Source: Verrucomicrobiota bacterium
GTDB taxonomy: Bacteria; Verrucomicrobiota; Verrucomicrobiia; Opitutales; UBA953
Assembly (NCBI GenBank): GCA_005798925.1
Contig: SYID01000215.1
Coordinates: 1-5,204 of the forward strand
DNA: 5,204 nucleotides
Direction: 5' to 3'
Shown: piece after piece, positions 1 through 5,204 of the stretch
Layout of the letters: each line of letters begins with the position of its first letter
How positions within the stretch are numbered: the stretch's first letter is position 1
Notes under the pieces: generated by a model
Told to the model about the DNA's origin: nothing
What the model saw: only the letters and a program-made list of their open reading frames with translations
Database searches by the model: none
Translations under genes and position numbers: made by a program

Positions 1-837
1 CGTGGCGAGGCGGGACTCGATCTCGCCCGACTTGGCTTCGCGCACGAGGTTCTCCTGGCCGATGAATACGACGACCTCGCCTTGCCCGAGCGAAAACCTC
101 CCATCCTTGAACGGCGCCGGCGGGACCCAGGCCGCCTTCGGATCGCCGAAACGATTGAGCACATCTCCCTTGGTCACGACCGGAACCTCGGTCATCGGAT
201 CGAGGGTGATGTTCCGGAAGCGGATCTCCGCCTTGCAGTTTCCGTGAATCTGCAGGCCGATGAGTCCGTAGGCGTCATCCACGGAGGGATTGGTCTCCGT
301 GTAGTCCAGGGTCGCCTTGCCGTTGAGGAAGATCATGATGCGGGGTCCTTCGGCCCTGACCTCATACGTATTCCATTCGCCCTTCTTCTCGAGTTCGGCT
401 ATCTCGGTGTCAGTCTTCACTCCATAGCCACCGACCCCGTTGCCGGCCCGGGCGAGGAACTTCTTGCGGCGGGATTCGTCGTAGAGCGAGCCGGTATGAC
501 CATGCCCGATGTCGGCCTGATAGCCGATCATCTCGTTGGGCGGATTGGTCGCGCGTTGGCTGCGGAACTGGACGCCGCCGTTCACGAAGCCTTCGGTCCC
601 GACGAGCTTGTATTCGAGCTTAAGCCGGAAGTTGTAAAAGGTTCGCTTGGTCGTGAGGAACTCGTTGCGCGGATTGCCTTGAAGCGAACCTCCGACGATG
701 ACCCCGTCCTCGACGCGCCAGACCTTGGAGTCGCCTTCCCAACCGGCGAGCGACTTGCCGTCGAAGAGTGAGATCGGAGCCGCGCTCAGGCCGAGCAGGC
801 CGGCTAAGAGGGCGAAGACGGGGACAGGAAGCTTCAT
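1..837 (-). CDS. Secreted DUF1080 (3-keto-disaccharide hydrolase family, LamG-like) protein, C-terminal part beyond the left edge
   Basis: Translating the minus strand from the ATG at 837-835 gives 279 codons without a stop up to the window edge, so the 3' end is missing. Residues 1 to about 20 are a Sec signal peptide (MKLPVPVFALLAGLLGLSAA). Residues about 23-213 are a DUF1080 domain: ISLFDGKSLAGWEG, WRVEDGVIVGG (40-50), GFVNGGVQFRSQR (83-95), MIGYQADIG (103-111), GSLYDESRR (116-124), GEWNTYEVRAEGPRI (153-167) and GLIGLQIHG (191-199). Pfam names this family 3-keto-disaccharide hydrolase; several members act on 3-keto-glycosides, and others are uncharacterised. DUF1080 proteins often end near this point, but here the frame continues through a linker (DVLNRFGDPKAAWVPPAPF) into FSLGQGEVVVFIGQENLVRE (248-267). 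That stretch resembles the start of an SGNH/GDSL-like domain that I recall from large PVC haem-binding proteins. The start is fixed by the signal peptide. No Shine-Dalgarno is visible, and a hairpin abuts the ATG. Protein class confidence is high; the extra domain is tentative. Confidence 0.9.
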   Translation of the reverse strand, partial: MKLPVPVFALLAGLLGLSAAPISLFDGKSLAGWEGDSKVWRVEDGVIVGGSLQGNPRNEFLTTKRTFYNFRLKLEYKLVGTEGFVNGGVQFRSQRATNPPNEMIGYQADIGHGHTGSLYDESRRKKFLARAGNGVGGYGVKTDTEIAELEKKGEWNTYEVRAEGPRIMIFLNGKATLDYTETNPSVDDAYGLIGLQIHGNCKAEIRFRNITLDPMTEVPVVTKGDVLNRFGDPKAAWVPPAPFKDGRFSLGQGEVVVFIGQENLVREAKSGEIESRLAT

Positions 838-909
838 GGGGTTGCAGGTTAGGCAACCCGTCCGAACGTTTGTTCCGATCCGAAAGGGATGACTGGCGTA
901 AAAGGACAC
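838..909 (-). promoter_or_regulatory. Leader/promoter region of the DUF1080 gene (no clear -35/-10)
   Basis: These 72 nt lie between the terminator and the DUF1080 start and must hold the gene's promoter if it is transcribed independently. No convincing sigma-70 hexamer pair is visible. The stretch contains three copies of TCGGA on the minus strand (883-879, 878-874 and 865-861), the first two adjacent, and the hairpin listed separately. The TCGGA copies could be an operator, but five-base repeats are weak evidence. No Shine-Dalgarno precedes the ATG. Confidence 0.4.
839..859 (-). repeat. Perfect 7-bp inverted repeat next to the DUF1080 start codon
   Basis: GGGTTGC (859-853) and GCAACCC (845-839) are exact reverse complements separated by 7 nt (CTAACCT). 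The right arm ends one base before the ATG at 837. In RNA this would fold into a GC-rich hairpin covering the position where a ribosome site is normally found. In DNA it could be an operator dyad. It has no U-tract and is not a terminator. Confidence 0.75.
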
Positions 910-937
910 AAAAAGACCGGAGGCTTTCCAGCCTCCG
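910..937 (-). terminator. Rho-independent terminator of the hydrolase-GMC-subunit 3 unit
   Basis: On the minus strand an 8-bp perfect stem, CGGAGGCT / AGCCTCCG (937-930 and 925-918), encloses the GNRA-type tetraloop GGAA. It is followed by GTCTTTTTG, with five consecutive U at 914-910. The stem begins 18 nt after the TAA of the subunit 3 gene. Position, stem, loop and U-tract all fit an intrinsic terminator. It implies that the DUF1080 gene has its own promoter or depends on readthrough. Confidence 0.88.
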
Positions 938-954
938 CCCTCGCGGCCTCTTTC

Positions 955-1644
955 TTATGCCAACCCGAGATGCTTCAACGCCTCGGGCGTGGGTCCCGGG
1001 AATTCGACCATCGGCACGTTGCCCACGTAGCCCACGTCCTTCCAGCCCTGCGGGGTGCTGTAATAACCGCTCGCGGCGAGATATCGGAAACGGTTGAAGA
1101 AGTTCTGGGCGGCCTTGAACTCCTTCTTCACGGGGGTCTTGCCGCAGATGTCGTCGGCGATCGCGCACTTCTGAGGTTCTGTGAGCTCGGCGAAGTCCTT
1201 CTGGAAACGGCGCCGGGCTTCGGCGTCGAGCCAGTCGAGTCCTTCGGTGATGACCGGACGGTCCTTGGCGGTCTCGTCGTAAGGAGAGCTGATCCACTCG
1301 TCGACGAAGTCCTGGACGCCGAGCTGCGAGGGCAGCTTGTCGCCGGGATTGTCCGGTGGCAGGATGAGGTCGGTCAACGAGGCGGCGGCCTTGCGCTGCT
1401 TGGCGGTGAGGGTCAGCGGCCAAAGGTCGCCCGGGACGTAGTTCTTGTTCAGGACCGGGTCCCAGCCGATGCGCTTGCCGCCCGTGACGGCCGGGGCGTC
1501 GGGCTGACGCTGCAGGCGGCCTTGGGCGGACGCATGCGGGAAGGCCGCGGCGGCCGCGGCGGCGGCTCCGATCCACTTGAGGGCCTGGCGGCGGTCGATC
1601 TGGCCGGAATTGTCTGCGGGAGTGTTTTCCATGTTAGTAGGCAT
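955..1644 (-). CDS. Gluconate 2-dehydrogenase subunit 3-family protein with Tat signal (small subunit/export partner of the GMC dehydrogenase)
   Basis: This 229-aa protein is the small subunit that accompanies GMC dehydrogenases. Residues 17-40 form a twin-arginine signal: DRRQALKW, then an alanine-rich hydrophobic core (eight consecutive Ala, 27-34), then a probable ASA cleavage site after residue 40. The mature part has the subunit 3 layout: LWPLTLTAKQRKAAASLTD (74-92), a LILPPDNPGD segment (93-102), VQDFVDEWI (110-118), FAELTEPQKCAIADDIC (151-167), and a C-terminal GYYSTPQGWKDVGYVGN (193-209) ending in EALKHLGLA. In homologous systems this subunit carries the signal-less flavoprotein through the Tat pore. 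Its ATG overlaps the GMC stop by one base (TGATG, 1646-1642), and AAGGG lies 9 nt upstream, so translation is probably coupled. An in-frame Met at codon 5 has no better ribosome site. Two cysteines (160, 167) could pair in the periplasm; this is inference. A strong terminator follows 18 nt after the TAA. Confidence 0.93.
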   Translation of the reverse strand: MPTNMENTPADNSGQIDRRQALKWIGAAAAAAAAFPHASAQGRLQRQPDAPAVTGGKRIGWDPVLNKNYVPGDLWPLTLTAKQRKAAASLTDLILPPDNPGDKLPSQLGVQDFVDEWISSPYDETAKDRPVITEGLDWLDAEARRRFQKDFAELTEPQKCAIADDICGKTPVKKEFKAAQNFFNRFRYLAASGYYSTPQGWKDVGYVGNVPMVEFPGPTPEALKHLGLA

Positions 1645-3419
1645 CAGAGGTTACCCTTGCGCATCTCTTCGATGAGATGGTCGGTGGCGCGCCACGCGAG
1701 CGCCATGATGGTGAGCGTGGGGTTCTTGTCGGCGTTGCTGCAGAACGCCGAGCCGTCGTTGAGGAGCAGGTTCGGGACCTCCCAGCACTGGTTCCACTGG
1801 TTGGTGACCGACTTCTTGGCGTCGGCGCCCATGATGGCTCCGCCGACCTCGTGGATGATCGAGCCGCCCGGCTCGATGGCCTTGGCGCCGTCGGCCTCAG
1901 GCTTCCGCGTCTTTCCGCCGATGGCTTCGATCATCATCGCGAACGTCGCCTCCATGTGCGCGGCCTGCTTGAGCTCGTGTTCGGACCACTTCCAGTGGAA
2001 GCGCAGGACGGGGATGCCCCACTTGTCCTTCACGGTCGGGTCGAGCTCGCAGAAGCAATTCTCGTTGGGGATCATCTCGCCGCGGCCGGCGAAACCGATG
2101 CCGGCGCCATACTTCTGGCGGACCTCGTCCTTGTAACTCCTGCCGTAGCCGGGACCGGCGCCGCCCGTGCCGAGGCCGGGCATGCGGCGGCCGGTGCCAA
2201 ACTCGATGTGATAGCCGCGCGCGAAGCCCAGCTTGCCGGCGTCCTTGTACAGCCACCACGGGATGTAGACGTGCGTGCCGGCGCCTTCTTCGTTGTGCAC
2301 CGGGAGGTTCTCGAAGGCCGGGACGCTGCCGCCCAGCTTTCCGCCGACGGTGTCCATGATGTACTTGCCGACAAGCCCGGAGCCGTTGGCGAGCCCGTTC
2401 GGGAAGCGGTTGGATTTCGAGTTGAGGAGGATGCGGGCGGTCTCGCCCGAGCTGGCGGCGAGGATGACCGCCCGGCCCTTCACGGCGCGCTCCTGGCCGG
2501 TGACCTTGTCGATGTAGATGACGCCGTTGGCCTTGCCGTCGGCCCCGACGGTGACCTCACGGGCGTGCGCGTTGCAAAGGATGTCGAGGTTGCCGGTCGC
2601 GAGCGCCGGCGGGAGGTGCACGGTGGTCGACTGGTAATTGGCCTTGATCGAACAGCCGCGACCGCAGTCGGTCGCCCAGAAGCAGGCGGCGCGCTCCTGC
2701 ATGGCCTTGGCGATGATCTTCTGGGCCTTGGGATTGTTCGGATGCAGGCGGGCCGGGAAGTTCACGTGATCCTGACGGGTCGAAAGGATCGCGCGATGGA
2801 TGGGGATCACGGGGATGCCCAGCTTGGCGACGTGCTTCTTGACGTAGAGTTCGCCGGCGCGGGCCTTGGGCGGCGGCAACAGCGTTCCGTTCGGTGAGTC
2901 AGGGGTGTTCTCGAGACCTTCGTTGGAACCGTAGACGCCGACGAGCATCTCGACCTTGTCGTAGTAAGGCGCGACGTCTTCGTAGCTGAAAGGCCAGTCG
3001 AAGCCGAGGCCGTCCCGGGAATACGGCTTGAAGTCGTAAGGTCCGTTGCGGAGCGAGATACGTCCCCAGTGGTTCGTGCGTCCACCCAGCATGCGGGCCC
3101 GCCACCAGTCGAACCGCTGCTTAGGGTCGGTCGAGGCCTGGGTATAAGGCTCGCCGGGGACTTCCCAGCCGCCATCGACGGTCGCGTCATGGAACCCGAA
3201 GGGCTTCTCGCGCGTGCCCATGCCGAGCAGGGGCGCGTCGGCCTTGGACTGGAACATCGGGGTCTCGGTGACCGGGTCGTAATTGCGACCGGCCTCGAGC
3301 ATGAGGACCTTCACGCCGTTCATGGTGAGCGTGTAGGCGGACTGACCGCCGCCCGCGCCGGAGCCGACGACGATCACGTCGTAGGTGGGCTGCAGGTCTT
3401 TTTCGGTGATGATGGCCAT
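1644..3419 (-). CDS. GMC-family FAD-dependent dehydrogenase, gluconate 2-dehydrogenase large-subunit-like, with putative 3Fe-4S cysteine motif
   Basis: This is a 591-aa flavoprotein that oxidises an alcohol or sugar hydroxyl. The N-terminal Rossmann motif V-G-S-G-A-G-G-G (residues 18-25) and the acidic LEAGR (41-45) bind FAD. GGRTNHWG (112-119) is the GMC signature region. The expected C-terminal catalytic pair is His523 in IIHEVGGAIMG and Asn566 in NPTLTI. The C-terminus NPTLTIMALAWRATDHL is typical of the family. Cys246, Cys252 and Cys256 form C-x5-C-x3-C, the same spacing as the 3Fe-4S cysteines I recall from the catalytic subunit of Burkholderia FAD-glucose dehydrogenase. The protein has no signal peptide, and its partner encoded immediately downstream carries a Tat signal, so export as a folded complex is expected. 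The start ATG is preceded by a C/A-rich stretch (CATCCCC) without a Shine-Dalgarno sequence, but no other Met precedes the FAD motif. Its stop overlaps the next start. The substrate is undetermined: glucoside 3-dehydrogenase, gluconate/glucose dehydrogenase or polyol dehydrogenase are all possible. Confidence 0.94.
   Translation of the reverse strand: MAIITEKDLQPTYDVIVVGSGAGGGQSAYTLTMNGVKVLMLEAGRNYDPVTETPMFQSKADAPLLGMGTREKPFGFHDATVDGGWEVPGEPYTQASTDPKQRFDWWRARMLGGRTNHWGRISLRNGPYDFKPYSRDGLGFDWPFSYEDVAPYYDKVEMLVGVYGSNEGLENTPDSPNGTLLPPPKARAGELYVKKHVAKLGIPVIPIHRAILSTRQDHVNFPARLHPNNPKAQKIIAKAMQERAACFWATDCGRGCSIKANYQSTTVHLPPALATGNLDILCNAHAREVTVGADGKANGVIYIDKVTGQERAVKGRAVILAASSGETARILLNSKSNRFPNGLANGSGLVGKYIMDTVGGKLGGSVPAFENLPVHNEEGAGTHVYIPWWLYKDAGKLGFARGYHIEFGTGRRMPGLGTGGAGPGYGRSYKDEVRQKYGAGIGFAGRGEMIPNENCFCELDPTVKDKWGIPVLRFHWKWSEHELKQAAHMEATFAMMIEAIGGKTRKPEADGAKAIEPGGSIIHEVGGAIMGADAKKSVTNQWNQCWEVPNLLLNDGSAFCSNADKNPTLTIMALAWRATDHLIEEMRKGNL
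1654..1658 (-). promoter_or_regulatory. Shine-Dalgarno-like AAGGG for the subunit 3 gene
   Basis: AAGGG at 1658-1654 lies 9 nt upstream of the ATG at 1644 and inside the last codons of the GMC gene. It supports this Met over the in-frame Met at 1632, which has only CCTACTAAC in front of it. Together with the TGATG overlap it suggests coupled translation of the two subunits. Confidence 0.6.
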
Positions 3420-3437
3420 GGGGATGGGTGAGTGTGA
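3420..3437 (-). other. 18-nt hydrolase-GMC intergenic gap without Shine-Dalgarno
   Basis: Between the hydrolase TAA and the GMC ATG the minus strand reads TCACACTCACCCATCCCC. It has no purine-rich ribosome site and no terminator, which is consistent with a single transcript. The CCCC directly before the ATG is also found before the DUF1080 ATG. Confidence 0.6.
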
Positions 3438-5204
3438 TTACTTGGAAGCGCGGAACCGCCAGGCTTCGTCGAAGAAGCCGGCGGCGGGAATGGCGCCCGG
3501 CGCGAGGGCGTCCGGGGCGACCTTGAGGTCGACGACGGCCCAGTCGGGCAGCTTGGCGACCTGACGGGCGTTGTTCAGATAGTCGTATTCTCGGTAGGTG
3601 AAGCTGCTGTTGATCACGACGTACTTCTGGGGGTTCAGCGGGTTCGGGTAGATGAGGATCGGCGCGTGGTCGGCGGACGAATAGGCCTTGCCGTCGACGA
3701 CGAGCTTGTCGGCGGTCCACTGGATCGGGAGCTTGGCGACGATCTTGGCGAGGACGGCGTTCGATGCAGGATCACCCCAGAGGATGAGGTTGTGCTTGGC
3801 GATGTCCTCGTCCTTGACCTGCGCGTCGGTCTTCGTCGGCGCGTCGCCGCGGAACTGGCGGCGCCATTCGCGGGCGCCGCGCTCCATCTCGGACTTGGCC
3901 CAACCGCCGACCTTGGCGTTGAAAGGCTGGCTGGTGGGCGCGACGTAAAGGAAGCTGTCCAGGAACGCGTCGTCGATCGGGCCGGACAGGCCGTGGCGCT
4001 TGACGGAGCCTTGTTCGGAATGCGCGGCGACCTGCGTCCATTCGCCGTTCTTGGGATCCCGGGCGAAGGTGGCCTTCCAGGAACGGTCCGAGGCGGCCTT
4101 GACCGAAGTCAGGACCTTGTGGCCGTCGATGGTGACGGCCGTCGGGGCGAACTGCGACTGCACGGCGTCGCCCGGGGCGAAGTCGAGCGTCAGGCCGGCG
4201 ACGTTGGTGGTCTTGACTTCGATGGCGCGTTCGTCGACCAGCTTGGCGTCGACGCGCGCCTGCTTCCAGTGCTCGACCATGCGGTCGACCTGGACCCAGT
4301 GCATGCGGTCGTAACGGAGGAAGTAGGTGGCGAAGGAGACCTCCTTCGGCGTGCGCACGCGGCCGCTCGCGGCGATGGCGGCCAGACGGCGTTCGATCTC
4401 GGCCATGGAGTCGGGATGGATCTTGTGCGCGGTCTGGGGGCCGATGATGTGGGTGAGTTCCAGGCCGACCTTGCCCATCTCGCGGGCCATGACGTCGGCG
4501 GCCTGCTTCTGCTTGTCGATCTCGCCGCTATAGGCGACGGTGGGCGCGTTACGGAAGTTGATGGCGGTGTCGGTGGCGTTGTACCAGGCCCACAGCGTCT
4601 TCTGCCAGGACGGGATCTTGGAGACGTCCTCGTTCTGGAAGACGTTCAGGAATTCGGGGGTCTCGGAGAAGCCGGCGCCGGGATTGATGCCGCACCAGCG
4701 GTCTGCGTAGTGGGCTCCGAACTGCCAGACCGCCGCGCCGCCCATGGAGAAGCCACGGATGAACAGGCGGTCGTCGTCGATGTTGTAGCTCTTACGGGCG
4801 TGGGCGTAGGCCTCCCAGAGGTCGACTTCGCCGGCCATCTTGTTGGCGCAGCAGTAACGTCCGTAGAGATGGAGCACCAGACGGTTGTTGGCCGGGAGCT
4901 GACCGACGTTCTTGCGGCGGTCGCTGAGGAAGGCGAGTTCGGTCAAGGTCTCGCCGCGACCGTGACACCAGAAGTCCAAGCGCATCAGCGAACCCGCGTA
5001 GTTGTCCGGGATGACCATGCCGTAAGGTTGGACCGAGCCGTCGATCTTCGACTTGTAGCCGCGGACGACCAGCCCTGTCTGACGGGTCCACGGGGTCTCG
5101 CCCTTCAGGAACGAAGCCGCACGGGCCTTGCCTTCGGCGATCAGGTCATGGGCGTTCTTGAACTCGGCCTTATTGAAGTACTCGTTATAGCGACCGGCCC
5201 AGTC
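3438..5204 (-). CDS. Prolyl-oligopeptidase-family alpha/beta hydrolase (esterase or peptidase), 5' end outside window
   Basis: This is a serine hydrolase of the prolyl oligopeptidase/esterase type, cut off at its N-terminus. The frame is open from the right edge (first codons read DWAGRYNEYFNKAEF) to a TAA at 3440-3438, which gives 588 visible residues. Counting from the edge, the nucleophile elbow G-F-S-M-G-G puts Ser at about residue 153 (codon 4748-4746). The likely acid is Asp about 230 in SGEID, and the likely base is His about 260 in TAHKIHP. Downstream lies a long C-terminal region with GPIDDAFLDSFLYV, an EWRRQFRGDA stretch, NLILWGDPASN and ILIYPNPLNP. I recall this module from PVC-group proteins annotated as prolyl oligopeptidase family serine peptidase. 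The Met at 5018 is internal, because conserved-looking sequence (RQTGLVVRGY, DGSVQPYG) precedes it in frame. A signal peptide would lie outside the window. The gene sits 18 nt upstream of the GMC dehydrogenase and is probably co-transcribed with it. The substrate is unknown; an acyl-sugar esterase is as plausible as a peptidase. Confidence 0.9.
   Translation of the reverse strand, partial: DWAGRYNEYFNKAEFKNAHDLIAEGKARAASFLKGETPWTRQTGLVVRGYKSKIDGSVQPYGMVIPDNYAGSLMRLDFWCHGRGETLTELAFLSDRRKNVGQLPANNRLVLHLYGRYCCANKMAGEVDLWEAYAHARKSYNIDDDRLFIRGFSMGGAAVWQFGAHYADRWCGINPGAGFSETPEFLNVFQNEDVSKIPSWQKTLWAWYNATDTAINFRNAPTVAYSGEIDKQKQAADVMAREMGKVGLELTHIIGPQTAHKIHPDSMAEIERRLAAIAASGRVRTPKEVSFATYFLRYDRMHWVQVDRMVEHWKQARVDAKLVDERAIEVKTTNVAGLTLDFAPGDAVQSQFAPTAVTIDGHKVLTSVKAASDRSWKATFARDPKNGEWTQVAAHSEQGSVKRHGLSGPIDDAFLDSFLYVAPTSQPFNAKVGGWAKSEMERGAREWRRQFRGDAPTKTDAQVKDEDIAKHNLILWGDPASNAVLAKIVAKLPIQWTADKLVVDGKAYSSADHAPILIYPNPLNPQKYVVINSSFTYREYDYLNNARQVAKLPDWAVVDLKVAPDALAPGAIPAAGFFDEAWRFRASK

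Noticed and set aside
82..771. 229-aa open frame on the plus strand
   Set aside because: It is antisense to the DUF1080 gene, whose minus-strand translation matches that family from the signal peptide onward.
839..859. Inverted repeat as a terminator
   Set aside because: No U-tract follows it and the ATG comes directly after; the real terminator is at 937-910.
838..909. Sigma-70 promoter for the DUF1080 gene
   Set aside because: Only poor partial matches (for example GCCTAACC as a -10) were seen, with no properly spaced -35, so no specific promoter is claimed.
1543..1566. GC-only GCC/GCG run as a repeat element
   Set aside because: It is the codon run for eight alanines in the hydrophobic core of the Tat signal, so coding explains it.
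620..1576. 318-aa open frame on the minus strand
   Set aside because: It is out of frame with both the subunit 3 and DUF1080 genes, very Arg-rich, and runs through the terminator.
1630..1632. Met codon 5 as an alternative start for the subunit 3 gene
   Set aside because: It has no ribosome-site-like sequence, whereas the Met at 1644 has AAGGG at a good distance and overlaps the upstream stop.
889..2136. 415-aa open frame on the plus strand
   Set aside because: It lies antisense to the subunit 3 and GMC genes, which have clear family motifs. Its translation shows no recognisable domain, and long antisense frames are expected with GC-rich third positions.
1677..2897. 406-aa open frame on the plus strand
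   Set aside because: It is a complete antisense shadow of the GMC gene, with low-complexity composition rich in Val, Gly, Ala, Asp and Arg and no domain.
4956..5018. Met at 5018 as the start of the hydrolase
   Set aside because: The frame stays open for 62 more codons to the edge with protein-like sequence (RQTGLVVRGY, DGSVQPYG) that fits this family, so the true start lies outside.

Overview
The window is GC-rich, and its third codon positions are mostly G or C. All of its coding capacity lies on the minus strand, so transcription runs from position 5204 towards position 1. The gene content is a prolyl-oligopeptidase-type esterase, a GMC oxidoreductase with its gluconate 2-dehydrogenase subunit 3-like Tat partner, and a secreted DUF1080 protein. 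This combination is typical of the PVC group, with Verrucomicrobiota (Opitutae-like) more likely than Planctomycetota. That placement rests on family recognition and was not tested by phylogeny.

Layout in transcription order: (1) 5204-3438, the C-terminal 588 codons of a large alpha/beta hydrolase whose start lies outside the window. (2) An 18-nt gap, then 3419-1644, a complete 591-aa FAD-dependent GMC dehydrogenase with a Cys-x5-Cys-x3-Cys motif. (3) Overlapping it by one base (TGATG), 1644-955, a 229-aa subunit 3-like protein with a twin-arginine signal. (4) A strong intrinsic terminator at 937-910, which closes the three-gene unit. (5) A 72-nt leader (909-838) with a perfect hairpin touching the next start codon. 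(6) 837-1, the first 279 codons of a secreted DUF1080 protein. Its reading frame is open to the left edge and runs on beyond the DUF1080 domain.

Proposed joint role (inference): the Tat subunit carries the folded flavoprotein across the inner membrane, and the pair oxidises a sugar or glycoside in the periplasm. The DUF1080 family is annotated in Pfam as 3-keto-disaccharide hydrolase. A GMC/subunit-3 dehydrogenase next to a DUF1080 protein therefore fits an oxidise-then-cleave route in which glycosides are oxidised at C3 and the 3-keto-glycoside is then broken. The upstream esterase could remove acyl groups or act on another part of the same substrate. No substrate can be read from the sequence, and no separate cytochrome c partner is visible. 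Nothing resembling tRNA, rRNA, CRISPR, an insertion sequence or a phage was seen.
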